A DNA stretch of 42,912 nucleotides from the NCBI GenBank assembly GCA_963617275.1, contig CAVENX010000039.1, forward strand, positions 1 to 42,912, in the 5' to 3' direction. This DNA is from Limivicinus sp963617275. Lineage in GTDB: Bacteria; Bacillota; Clostridia; Oscillospirales; Oscillospiraceae. Both the position numbers and the translations under genes were made by a program. Each line of letters begins with the position of its first letter. The first letter of the stretch is position 1. Positions 7,992 to 15,731 of this stretch are shown here, piece by piece. The notes beneath the pieces are model-generated. The model searched no databases, was not told the origin of the DNA, and was given only the letters and a program-made list of their open reading frames with translations.

Positions 7992-8020
7992 AGTATATTA
8001 CAACGAAAAAGGGCTGTCAA
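7992..8020 (-). promoter_or_regulatory. Promoter of the VTT-domain gene
   Basis: On the minus strand TTGACA (8020-8015), a 17-bp spacer and TATACT (7997-7992) form a strong sigma-A promoter about 36 bp upstream of the GTG start. Confidence 0.8.
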
Positions 8021-8064
8021 TACCGCCGCAGGAGCGGCGCGCCGCCCCGCGGCAAACTTTTCCC

Positions 8065-8092
8065 TTGCAATTATCCCCGTGCATGATATAAT
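8065..8092 (+). promoter_or_regulatory. Promoter of the 8.1-11.6 kb envelope operon
   Basis: TTGCAA (8065-8070), a 16-bp spacer and TATAAT (8087-8092), with the start codon 37 bp downstream. It diverges from the VTT-domain gene promoter. Confidence 0.65.
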
Positions 8093-8129
8093 ATGCCATA
8101 AGATTATGTAAACATTTACGGAGTGACCT

Positions 8130-8957
8130 ATGAAGCGTCTGAAAGTGTCCCTTTCTGTAATATGCGCCGCATTTTTTGCGCTGTCCGTATCGGCGGCAGC
8201 TTTTGCCGCGCAGCCGTCGGATACGCCGGTCGTTGAACAGGCAGGCGGTACGGCGACAGCGGTTTTATTTTTTGCCGTTCTCGTTCTCGTCTTCGCATCG
8301 ATGGCGTTTGTCGTCAGGCAGGGCAAATCCGGTCGGGCAAACGTGCCTTGGGCGATACTTGCGATAATCCTGTCCGGCCTCGCACTTATGACGTGCGTTG
8401 TAGGCTATTCTTTCGGTACGCTTTACACCAAGCCCGACGGCGACCCGAAGGATACTGTGGAGACTTTCTTCTCCGCCCTTGAAAGCGGCGATTATCAGAG
8501 CGCATACCCCTGTCTCGGCGACTACACAAGTCTCGGCCTTGAAAACGAAGCCGCCGACGAAAACGGGAAGCTCATATATCAGGCTCTGCGCGACAGTTAC
8601 AGCCACACCGTTATGGGTGAAGCGACAATAAACAAGCTAAGCGCTTTTGTGCCGGTGCGCTTCCGATACCTGAACGTCAAAGACACGGAAAGCAGCATAG
8701 GGGACAAGGTAAACGGCATACTTGAAAAGTTTGTCGAGGACAACCCTCACAACAAGGTTTACGACGCAAACGACAAATATCTTCCCGAGGTCACGGATAA
8801 GGCGTATTCCGACGCCGTAGCCGAGGTCATGAACAACATATCCGCTTTCTACACCACGGAGCAGTTTAATGTCGAGCTTGAGTATAAGAACGGCAAGTGG
8901 TTCATAATCACAAGTCCGGAACTTCTCAATGCCGTTATCGGCGGAACGGCGCAGTGA
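8130..8957 (+). CDS. Two-TM membrane protein with an extracytoplasmic alpha/beta domain
   Basis: A 275-residue protein of unknown function. Residues 1-27 are a signal peptide with an AFAA cleavage-like end. Hydrophobic segments follow at about 42-62 and 74-96, separated by a basic loop (RQGKSGR). The remaining 170 residues start with DPKDTVETFFSALESGDYQSAYPCLGDY, a pattern typical of NTF2-like DUF4878-style domains on lipoproteins and membrane proteins. The start at ATG 8130 follows GGAG. It is the first gene of a three-gene operon with the NAGPA-type protein 26 bp downstream, which suggests an envelope role. Confidence 0.75.
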   Translation: MKRLKVSLSVICAAFFALSVSAAAFAAQPSDTPVVEQAGGTATAVLFFAVLVLVFASMAFVVRQGKSGRANVPWAILAIILSGLALMTCVVGYSFGTLYTKPDGDPKDTVETFFSALESGDYQSAYPCLGDYTSLGLENEAADENGKLIYQALRDSYSHTVMGEATINKLSAFVPVRFRYLNVKDTESSIGDKVNGILEKFVEDNPHNKVYDANDKYLPEVTDKAYSDAVAEVMNNISAFYTTEQFNVELEYKNGKWFIITSPELLNAVIGGTAQ

Positions 8958-8983
8958 CCATCACTTCCCTATCGGAGGTCAAA

Positions 8984-10555
8984 ATGAGCAAATACGACGA
9001 CAGTTTTGATATAGACGATATCCTTGCGGAGTTTACATCGTACAGCGATTCCATTGCGGGCGAAGCGCACCCTGCGCGGAAAGAACCGCGCAGAGAAGAC
9101 CTCCGCACCGCCCCCGAATACTATGAAGAGGAGTATGGCGAGGCCGGGCACGGTGAGTCGGAGTATGACGAACCGGCATACGATGAACCCGTATATAAAA
9201 AGCCTAAAAAGCCCGGGCGCGAAAAGGCGGCGTATGCAAAGCCGCGGCGGCATGAGCCGGTATATGACGAGCCGGAGTACGGGGATGAGTCTGTACCGGA
9301 AAGGCCGCGCAGAAAGCCTGCCGCCAAGCCGAAAACGCGCCGGAAAGAAGCACCGGAGCTTTATGATGAATATGGGCGGAGCAGTTATTCATACGACGAC
9401 AGGGCGGCGGAACGCCGGAGAACGGCCGCGGGGCCGCTCAGAGGTGTTGTCACGGTACTGTTTGTTTTCATCACGCTCCTGACCTTTGTCTGGATCTCAA
9501 AGAACGTGCATCCCGATTCGGGAACCGTGACGGCGGCGGCCGTGCAGAACAACACGAACCTTGTCAGCCGTCTCGATATGTATGTGAATAACGCAAAAAG
9601 CGAGGCTTTAGGCGATCTTGCATACATAAGAAAGCTCTATACAATTCCAGAAACGGACACCGTCGCCCCCAAGCCGAATGCGGCGGCTTTCGGCAAGACC
9701 GACGATATGTCGGTTATCCAGAGCGTCATTGACGACGCAGCGGAGCTTCTTGACGGGCAGGAGCTTGTATGGAGCCCCGATCTTGATTTTTATCCCGATA
9801 ACTATGTCTACTACTACCGCGACGCGACAATACTTGCGCTTGTCTGGCGCGAGAGGATAAATAACCGCAGTGCGACGGTCGCGGAAATAAAGATAGCCGA
9901 CGGGTCGCAGATACGCCGCAAGCTTTCCGAGGACACCTACGGCAGCTCCGTGCAGTCCTACGCGTCAAAGCTGGCGGAGTCGGCAAACGCTGTTGTCGCA
10001 ATGAACGCGGACTTCTACGGCTTCCGTCAGATAGGCGTCACCGTGTACCAGCGCCAGCTTTTCAGATTTTCACCTGACAGGCTTGACAACTGTTTTATCA
10101 ATTCCAAGGGCGATATGCTGTTCATGAAAGCCGGAAGCATTGCCGACGAGGCGCAGATGTATCAGTATATCGCGGACAACGACGTACTGTATTCTCTCTC
10201 TTTCGGGCCGATACTTGTGGACAACGGTGAGCTTCAGTATTGCAGCAGCTACCCGATCGGCGAGATAGACCGCGAATATTCAAGGGCGGGGATTGGCATG
10301 GTGGACGAGCTGCACTATGTTTATATGACGGTCAACCACTGCAACGGGCAGAATCCCCGCTGCAACGTCAACGAATTTGCAGAGATAATGTATTCCAAGG
10401 GCTGCTACAAGGCATACAACCTTGACGGCGGACAGACCTCGGAAATAGTGTTCAACGGTCAGCCCGTGAACTATATTGACTTCGGGGCGGAACGCACGGT
10501 AACGGATATCATATACTTTGCCACAGCTCTCCCGGAATCGGAGGTGAGCCAATGA
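8984..10555 (+). CDS. Membrane-anchored NAGPA/phosphodiester glycosidase-domain protein
   Basis: A 523-residue type II membrane protein. Residues 1-150 are cytoplasmic, disordered and rich in YDEP/YxEP motifs, Lys and Arg. One transmembrane helix spans about 153-171. The outer C-terminal half (about 280-515) is a phosphodiester glycosidase (NAGPA, formerly DUF2233) domain with NADFYGFRQIGVTVYQ, SFGPILVDNGEL, and the near-terminal YNLDGGQTSEIVFNG block, the most diagnostic motif of the family. Members cut sugar-1-phosphodiesters or act in exopolysaccharide/teichoic-type metabolism. I start at ATG 8984 (MSKYDDSFDI) after GGAGGTC rather than the upstream in-frame ATG. The stop overlaps the next gene as ATGA, so it is translationally coupled to the Lgt-like protein. 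Confidence 0.88.
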   Translation: MSKYDDSFDIDDILAEFTSYSDSIAGEAHPARKEPRREDLRTAPEYYEEEYGEAGHGESEYDEPAYDEPVYKKPKKPGREKAAYAKPRRHEPVYDEPEYGDESVPERPRRKPAAKPKTRRKEAPELYDEYGRSSYSYDDRAAERRRTAAGPLRGVVTVLFVFITLLTFVWISKNVHPDSGTVTAAAVQNNTNLVSRLDMYVNNAKSEALGDLAYIRKLYTIPETDTVAPKPNAAAFGKTDDMSVIQSVIDDAAELLDGQELVWSPDLDFYPDNYVYYYRDATILALVWRERINNRSATVAEIKIADGSQIRRKLSEDTYGSSVQSYASKLAESANAVVAMNADFYGFRQIGVTVYQRQLFRFSPDRLDNCFINSKGDMLFMKAGSIADEAQMYQYIADNDVLYSLSFGPILVDNGELQYCSSYPIGEIDREYSRAGIGMVDELHYVYMTVNHCNGQNPRCNVNEFAEIMYSKGCYKAYNLDGGQTSEIVFNGQPVNYIDFGAERTVTDIIYFATALPESEVSQ

Positions 10556-11553
10556 ACCCGATAGCCATTTCGATAGGCTCAAACGTAATATATTACAGCG
10601 GCATCGTCATCGGCCTTGCTGTGGCGGCGTGTTTCTGCATAAGCTATTCGCTGTATACCACCTATGCCGGCAACGGCAGAGCCTTGTGGGTCATGCTGCC
10701 CTTTGCGGTGTTTTTCTCCGTTTCCCTTTGCAGGCTTCTGCACTGGTACTGCCACGCCGAACAGTATTCCGGCCTCATCGGCGCTCTGACGGACTATTCT
10801 GCCGGAGGGTATGTCCTGCCCGGCGCGATATTCGGCACATGGCTGGCAGCCGTGCTTGTTAGGGCGCTCGGCTTTACGGATAACGTGCACCGGCTTCTGG
10901 ACGCGGTCGCGCCCGGGGCGGCGCTCGGCATCGCTTTCATCCGCCTCAGTTCGCTTTTCAACAACTCCTGCCGTGCAAAGATCGCCATTGACGATCCGAA
11001 GCTCCAGCATCTTCCGCTGGCCGCGCCCGTATACACAAACAGCGGTTCGGATTACCGTTTTGCGACGTTTTTTGTTCAATTTCTCATTATGCTGGTCGTT
11101 TTTGTATGGCTTTACCGCTTCTGCTGCGACCGGCGCGGGCATCCGATGAAGGGCAGCATTCCCGAGGACGGACATGTTGCAAGGCTCTTCCTTCTCATGC
11201 ACAGCGCGGTGGAGCTGATAATGGATTCCACCCGCTACGACTCAAGCTATATGCATTTCAACGGCTTTGTCAGCATCGTGCAGATGGCCGCAGCGCTGTG
11301 CATACTCGGCGTGTTCATTTATTACAGCGTCTGGTCCGTGCGCACCAATGGCCGAAGAGCCTATCATTTCGTGCTCTGGGGTATATGGTTTCTGTCCCTC
11401 GTCGGCGTGGGGCTTTCGGAATACTTCGTGCAGCGCCACGGAGATTGGTACATAAAGTGCTATGCGGTGATGGCGTTGAGCGTGACTGTCATGTGCGCGG
11501 CGGTATTCAGAATGTACAAAAGCTGCTGTGAGCCAAGAAAACGCCGCGCTTAA
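10552..11553 (+). CDS. Lgt-like integral membrane protein lacking the catalytic histidine
   Basis: A 333-residue polytopic protein that follows the layout of prolipoprotein diacylglyceryl transferase (Lgt). Matching landmarks are LLDAVAPGAALGIAFIRLSSLFNN (about 115-138) for the Lgt signature with its conserved Arg and FxN, DYRFATFFVQFLIM for the later PxQLYE helix, and HSAVELIMDSTR for the RfxxExxR helix. The block that in Lgt reads GGMxFHGGLLG is here GGYVLPGAIFG, with Pro90 in place of the histidine (His103 in E. coli) reported as essential. Ordinary lipoprotein lipidation is therefore unlikely; a changed lipid transferase or non-catalytic role is possible. It overlaps the NAGPA gene by 4 bp. 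Confidence 0.75.
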   Translation: MNPIAISIGSNVIYYSGIVIGLAVAACFCISYSLYTTYAGNGRALWVMLPFAVFFSVSLCRLLHWYCHAEQYSGLIGALTDYSAGGYVLPGAIFGTWLAAVLVRALGFTDNVHRLLDAVAPGAALGIAFIRLSSLFNNSCRAKIAIDDPKLQHLPLAAPVYTNSGSDYRFATFFVQFLIMLVVFVWLYRFCCDRRGHPMKGSIPEDGHVARLFLLMHSAVELIMDSTRYDSSYMHFNGFVSIVQMAAALCILGVFIYYSVWSVRTNGRRAYHFVLWGIWFLSLVGVGLSEYFVQRHGDWYIKCYAVMALSVTVMCAAVFRMYKSCCEPRKRRA

Positions 11554-11571
11554 AACAATGCCTTTACGGTG

Positions 11572-11619
11572 AAAAAAGAACCGGAAGACTTGAAATTTCA
11601 GGTCTTCCGGTTCTTTTTT
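11572..11619. terminator. Bidirectional terminator between convergent operons
   Basis: A perfect 18-bp inverted repeat, AAAAAAGAACCGGAAGAC (11572-11589) against GTCTTCCGGTTCTTTTTT (11602-11619), with T-runs in both directions. It closes the envelope operon (+) and the DivIVA-like gene (-), whose stop codon it just overlaps. Confidence 0.92.
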
Positions 11620-12142
11620 ACTCTGTTTTGCTGTTTATGCTGTCTATTTCCCGACCGATCGTCTCAAGGACGTTCCCGATATCCGGATACGCCTCTTCCG
11701 CTTCCCCGGGCTTTCCGTCCAGATCGCACAGAAACGACTGCCATTCGGAATTGATAAGCTCAATGGTTTTCTGCTGCTGCTCCCTGAGTTTGGCGATGCA
11801 CGCGCCCACGCGCTTCACCGCATATTCCTGCCAGTGGGAATCCTCCGCAAGCATCTGATCGCGCTTATCCTGCGCTTGCTTTATTATCTCGGCGGCGCTG
11901 GCGTTGGCCTTATCCACAATGTCCTTATACAGGCTCTGCGCGGACATGACCGCCTCGCCTATCTCCGCTTTCTTGCTGTTAAGACCCTCAAGCTGTTTTT
12001 TAAGGGCTTTGTTTTCTTCTGAAAGAGCTATCGCCTGATCCCGGATCTCATCAAACACGGCATTGACTTTATTGGCGTTGTAGTATTTCTTTTTTACAAG
12101 TTCGATGCTTATCGAGTCAAAATATTCCCTGTCAAGTGCCAT
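11618..12142 (-). CDS. DivIVA-like coiled-coil protein
   Basis: A 174-residue soluble, mostly helical protein. The N-terminal pattern KKKYYNANKVNAVFDEI followed by heptads (ALSEENKALKKQLEGL) resembles the N-terminal domain and first coiled coil of DivIVA/GpsB-type cell-division proteins, and a second coiled coil runs over about 75-125. The usual DivIVA hairpin residues are not clearly conserved, so the assignment is tentative. It starts at ATG 12142 after GGAG, 16 bp behind the zinc-ribbon/Ig-like protein, so the two are probably one transcript. A role in cell-envelope or division scaffolding is inferred only. Confidence 0.6.
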   Translation of the reverse strand: MALDREYFDSISIELVKKKYYNANKVNAVFDEIRDQAIALSEENKALKKQLEGLNSKKAEIGEAVMSAQSLYKDIVDKANASAAEIIKQAQDKRDQMLAEDSHWQEYAVKRVGACIAKLREQQQKTIELINSEWQSFLCDLDGKPGEAEEAYPDIGNVLETIGREIDSINSKTE

Positions 12143-12158
12143 CAGTCAAGCTCCGTTC

Positions 12159-13052
12159 TTATTGAGCGTCAGCAACCGATACGCTTGCTTCGCTGCTCGT
12201 CTTCTTGATCCCGTTGACGTCCGAAATGACGCAGCGATATGTTCCCTCGGCGGCCTTGGTTATGCCGTTTGCCCAAAGGACGGATTTATATTCGCCGTCT
12301 TCCATAAGGTTTTCAAGCCTTAATCCATACTGATCGTTGGAGGTCGCTTTCCCGGTGAATACTATCTCCTCCCAGCCGCCGGTGGTGGAATTATACTTCT
12401 GCCACTCGAACGATGTATTGAGATTGAGATTGCCCTTGGCCTTGATGATGAACATCATGTTGTATTTGCCGAGACTCACCGGTCCTGTAAGGCTGGTGAT
12501 ATCCTTTGTTATGGATATGCTCGTGCTGGCAAGCTGGTTATACGCCTCCTGCTGAACATTGGCAACCGTGCTGTCAAGACTGCCTATCCTTTCCTCAAGG
12601 GAAGAATACGACATCTGCACCTGCGCGACCGCGGCTTCAAGCGTGTTTGCCCGATCCTTGAGATTGGCGTTTACCATGCAGACCATAACAAGGCAGACGA
12701 AACTGAAAATCGCCGCGGCGGCGGAGATGACCGTAGCCGCCTGAACCTTGGGAAGATTTACGTTCACTCCCTTCTTCGCCGGTTTTTCGTCCTGCGTAAA
12801 GGGATCCTCCTCAAAAGTATCATTTGTCTCGCCGTAGCCGTAATGATCGTATCCGGCATCGCTGTCATATCCGCTCTGGGCGTAATCGCCCTGATCGTAA
12901 TTGCTCTGGTCATAACCGGTCTGCGAATAGTCGCCCAAGTCAAGGCTTTCCTGCACATAGTCGCTCTGATCGTCGCCATACAGAGGGCTGTTGCACACGG
13001 GGCAAACCTGCGCGTTGTCATCGACTTCGTTTCCGCAATATTTGCAAATCAT
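12159..13052 (-). CDS. Zinc-ribbon, single-TM, Ig-like domain protein
   Basis: A 297-residue protein of unknown function. An N-terminal zinc ribbon has two CxxC knuckles (CKYC at 3-6 and CPVC at 17-20). A low-complexity Tyr/Asp/Gln/Gly segment with repeats like YDQSNYDQGDYAQSGYD covers about 29-75. A TM helix lies at about 105-128, then a short coiled coil (about 130-172). The outer part resembles an Ig-like domain (FEWQKYNSTTGGWEE, GTYRCVISDVNG). I favour ATG 13052, with GAGGTG upstream, over a GTG three codons earlier. It probably reports between cytoplasm and envelope, with the DivIVA-like gene downstream. Its promoter carries a dyad that may be an operator. Confidence 0.7.
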   Translation of the reverse strand: MICKYCGNEVDDNAQVCPVCNSPLYGDDQSDYVQESLDLGDYSQTGYDQSNYDQGDYAQSGYDSDAGYDHYGYGETNDTFEEDPFTQDEKPAKKGVNVNLPKVQAATVISAAAAIFSFVCLVMVCMVNANLKDRANTLEAAVAQVQMSYSSLEERIGSLDSTVANVQQEAYNQLASTSISITKDITSLTGPVSLGKYNMMFIIKAKGNLNLNTSFEWQKYNSTTGGWEEIVFTGKATSNDQYGLRLENLMEDGEYKSVLWANGITKAAEGTYRCVISDVNGIKKTSSEASVSVADAQ

Positions 13053-13104
13053 TTTCTGCACCTCATGTTCCTGTGTATACGTTTAAAATGGTTCCCATAT
13101 TCAA

Positions 13105-13143
13105 GGTTACATAATTATAACACTGTTGTAACCATTTTGTCAA
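13105..13143 (-). promoter_or_regulatory. Promoter with embedded GGTTAC dyad upstream of the zinc-ribbon protein gene
   Basis: On the minus strand TTGACA (13143-13138), an 18-bp spacer and TATAAT (13119-13114). A dyad GGTTAC (13105-13110) / GTAACC (13128-13133) with 17 bp between the arms brackets the -10 and enters the spacer. That is where a repressor site would lie. A further GTTAC copy is at about 13160-13164. Confidence 0.6.
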
Positions 13144-13189
13144 TATATTACTGTGTAAAGTTACAAAAAATATTTCAGTTCTCCGCGCA

Positions 13190-14551
13190 TCACATCCAGA
13201 TGAGCCAGAGAAGGATATAACCGGTCGTAACTGCCGTAAGTGTAAAGGGAACGCTGTATTTCATGAACTCGCCTGCCTTGACCTCGTAACCCTCGCGGCG
13301 CAGGATGGAAAGTCCCGTTATATTTGCAGACGCTCCGATTGGCGTAATGTTCCCGCCGAGAGTTGCGCCAACGAGCAGTCCGAAGTAGAGCAGGTTTGTC
13401 GGAACCACGACTTCCCCGACGGAGGTGAGTTTTTCGGCAATTACCGCCACCACGGGAAGCATCGTGGCAGTATACGGGATGTTATCAATGAACGCGGAGA
13501 AGCCGACCGACGCCCAGACGATGACCGTATATACGAGGAAGACCGATCTTCTGCTGCCATCGCCGCCAATGGAGCTGAGCAGAGAGCCTATAAGGTCGAT
13601 TATTCCGGCCTTCTGTATCCCGCCGATAACGACAAAAAGACCTGCCAGCAGCGCTATGGTATAGAAATCTATCTCGCCGAACGCCTTTTTCATCACTTCA
13701 AAGCTCTTGTCCTTTATACTCTGCCGGATAACGCCCACAAGGAAGAAAGCAATGCAGATGAGACCATTTGTTATGTCGGGCTTATAGAACTGCCCGGGCT
13801 TTGCGTTCATTTCGTAGGGGATAAACGAAACGCCGATAAGCGCCGCCACCGTTCCGACAAGAAGCCATGTCGGCACCATATCCTCAACCGGCGTAACGTC
13901 GCTGACGCGCACCTTTTTGTTGTCCTTGCGGCACATTATAAGGATAATGACCGCCGAGGCAAGCGCGCCGACCTCCGTTACCCAGAACATACCGGCTTTT
14001 CCGTCAACAAAGAAGAAATCCATAAAGTCAAGATTCGCGGCCTTGCCGAGGAGGATAGATGTCGTATCGCCGACGAGCGTAGCCGCACCCTGAAGATTTG
14101 ACGACACGGCGATGCAGATTATCGCCGGTACGGGGGAAATGTCGATTTTTCTGCACAGCGCTACCGCCACGGGAGCAACCATGAGCACCGTCGCCACGTT
14201 GTCAACAAAAGCGGAAATAACGCCCGCAAACATTGACAGCGTTACTATTATCCATTTCACAGTGCTGACCTTTGTGATGATCAGATCGCTCAGCCTCTGC
14301 GGCATTCTGGATTCGATGAAGAGATACACCGTCCCCATTGTACCCGCTATCATCATGATAACGTTCCAGTCTATCTGGGAGAGTGCGTCGCGCCATGTAT
14401 AACTGAACTCCGGAAAAATTCTCAGGCTGCCGGCCGCCACAAAAATAACGGCGGAGACTATCGCAACGTATGGTCTCAGCTTCTGGAAAGCGAACATGAG
14501 TATGTAGGTCACGGCAAAAACGATCAGTGCAAAGACAGTCAGTGAATCCAT
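13190..14551 (-). CDS. ArsB/NhaD-superfamily ion permease
   Basis: A 453-residue transporter with about eleven or twelve TM helices, of the ion transporter superfamily that includes ArsB, NhaD and DASS/CitM-type carriers. The two inverted halves each have the family re-entrant motifs: SAFVDNVATVLMVAPVAVAL then SSNLQGAATLVGDTTSILLG in the first half, and SAFIDNIPYTATMLPVV then GATLGGNITPIGASANI in the second. These are close to those of the P-protein/NhaD group, so sodium/proton antiport or anion export are the leading options. Nothing in the window fixes the substrate. The start at ATG 14551 follows GGAGGG at short spacing. It is a single-gene transcript with its own promoter. Confidence 0.85.
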   Translation of the reverse strand: MDSLTVFALIVFAVTYILMFAFQKLRPYVAIVSAVIFVAAGSLRIFPEFSYTWRDALSQIDWNVIMMIAGTMGTVYLFIESRMPQRLSDLIITKVSTVKWIIVTLSMFAGVISAFVDNVATVLMVAPVAVALCRKIDISPVPAIICIAVSSNLQGAATLVGDTTSILLGKAANLDFMDFFFVDGKAGMFWVTEVGALASAVIILIMCRKDNKKVRVSDVTPVEDMVPTWLLVGTVAALIGVSFIPYEMNAKPGQFYKPDITNGLICIAFFLVGVIRQSIKDKSFEVMKKAFGEIDFYTIALLAGLFVVIGGIQKAGIIDLIGSLLSSIGGDGSRRSVFLVYTVIVWASVGFSAFIDNIPYTATMLPVVAVIAEKLTSVGEVVVPTNLLYFGLLVGATLGGNITPIGASANITGLSILRREGYEVKAGEFMKYSVPFTLTAVTTGYILLWLIWM

Positions 14552-14593
14552 ATGCCCTCCAAATTTTTTCAAAAATGAACTTCTAACCTTGAT

Positions 14594-14622
14594 ATTATAG
14601 CACCTTTCTTATGTCTTGTCTT
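14594..14622 (-). promoter_or_regulatory. Promoter of the ArsB/NhaD-type permease gene
   Basis: On the minus strand AAGACA (14622-14617), a 17-bp spacer and perfect TATAAT (14599-14594). Confidence 0.6.
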
Positions 14623-14814
14623 AGAAATTTCTGTAAATAAACGCAGAACGAACGGGCATCAGCAAAGTCCCGTTTTTGGCTTAATAAAGCCACTCTACAA
14701 ATAGTATAGTCGCAGCGGCGGTAAAAATGTGAAAAAATTGTTGCTTTTGAAAGCGCAAAGTCCTAAACTGTTCTGCAGTACGGTCATAACAGATATAAGG
14801 GAGTAAAGAAAACA

Positions 14815-15711
14815 GTGAGTGATGCAGAAAAGAAAAAGAGAAGACGCGGCGACCGGCGCGACGCGCGCTGGGTAAGAGAGGCACCGGGTCTCCAGACGGT
14901 AATGTGCGACATCATGCCAAACCGCACCGACTGCGAGGTATATCTGCATGATACCTTTGATGCGACAGAGCTTCTTAAATATCTCGAAAAGAAAAACGCT
15001 GAGCACCCCGATTACAAAACCACGATGTTCCATGCGTTCGTCGTGTGCGTTGCACGTATGCTCAAGGAGCGGCCGAAGATGAACTATTTCATCTCCGGAC
15101 ACCGGATATATGAGCATAACGATATCACCTTGTCTTTTATAGTAAAGCGCCGTTTTAACGATTCCGCCGAGGAATCGCTCATGGTATACACCGCCAAGGA
15201 CGGCGACACGCTCGACAGCGTCAGCCGCAAAATAGTCGGCGATGTCAGAGAAACGCGGAAAAGCGAACATTCCACGGACGGCATAGACGTGTGGATCGAC
15301 CGTTTTGCCGCTATCCCCCGTCCGCTCAGAATGTTCCTGCTGCGCGTTGTGCGCTGGCTCGATTTCTGGGGGCTTGTTCCCAGGGCGCTTACCGACGGCG
15401 ACACCAACTACAGCAGTGTGCTTCTGAGCAATCTGGGCAGTATAAAGGGTCCCGCGGTATATCACCACCTCAACAACTACGGCACGAACAGCATTGTCGT
15501 CACTATTGGCACGCTCCGCAAGGCGGAGGTCGTCAGGGAGGACGGCACAAAGGAGATACGCGATGTGTTCGATGTAGGCGCAACGCTCGACGAGCGCATC
15601 GGCGACGGGTTTTACTTTGTCCGCAGTCTCAACCTTGTAAAATATATGTTCGCTCATCCCGAGCTGCTGGAAAAACCGCTTAGCGAACCCAGCGGATACG
15701 ATTACAAATAA
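14815..15711 (+). CDS. CAT/E2-fold acyltransferase-like protein with altered active site
   Basis: A 298-residue protein resembling the catalytic domain of 2-oxoacid dehydrogenase E2 acyltransferases and chloramphenicol acetyltransferase, without lipoyl or peripheral-subunit-binding domains. Landmarks are a basic N-terminus (KKKRRRGDRRDAR), MFHAFVVCVARMLKERPKMN, LSNLGSIKGPAVYHH, and the near-terminal LDERIGDGFYF. In E2 and CAT the last motif reads DHRxxDG and its His is the general base; here Glu260 takes that place. The start is GTG 14815 with AAGGGAG eleven bases upstream. Twenty bases separate it from an acyl-CoA synthetase, so transfer of an activated acyl group to an unknown acceptor is plausible. 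Confidence 0.75.
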   Translation: MSDAEKKKRRRGDRRDARWVREAPGLQTVMCDIMPNRTDCEVYLHDTFDATELLKYLEKKNAEHPDYKTTMFHAFVVCVARMLKERPKMNYFISGHRIYEHNDITLSFIVKRRFNDSAEESLMVYTAKDGDTLDSVSRKIVGDVRETRKSEHSTDGIDVWIDRFAAIPRPLRMFLLRVVRWLDFWGLVPRALTDGDTNYSSVLLSNLGSIKGPAVYHHLNNYGTNSIVVTIGTLRKAEVVREDGTKEIRDVFDVGATLDERIGDGFYFVRSLNLVKYMFAHPELLEKPLSEPSGYDYK

Positions 15712-15731
15712 TTTTCTGAAGAGGTTTTATA

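Noticed and set aside
14677..14692. Small inverted repeat TGGCTT-AATA-AAGCCA upstream of the E2-fold gene
   Set aside because: Six base pairs with no T-run and no fit to a promoter; too weak to call.
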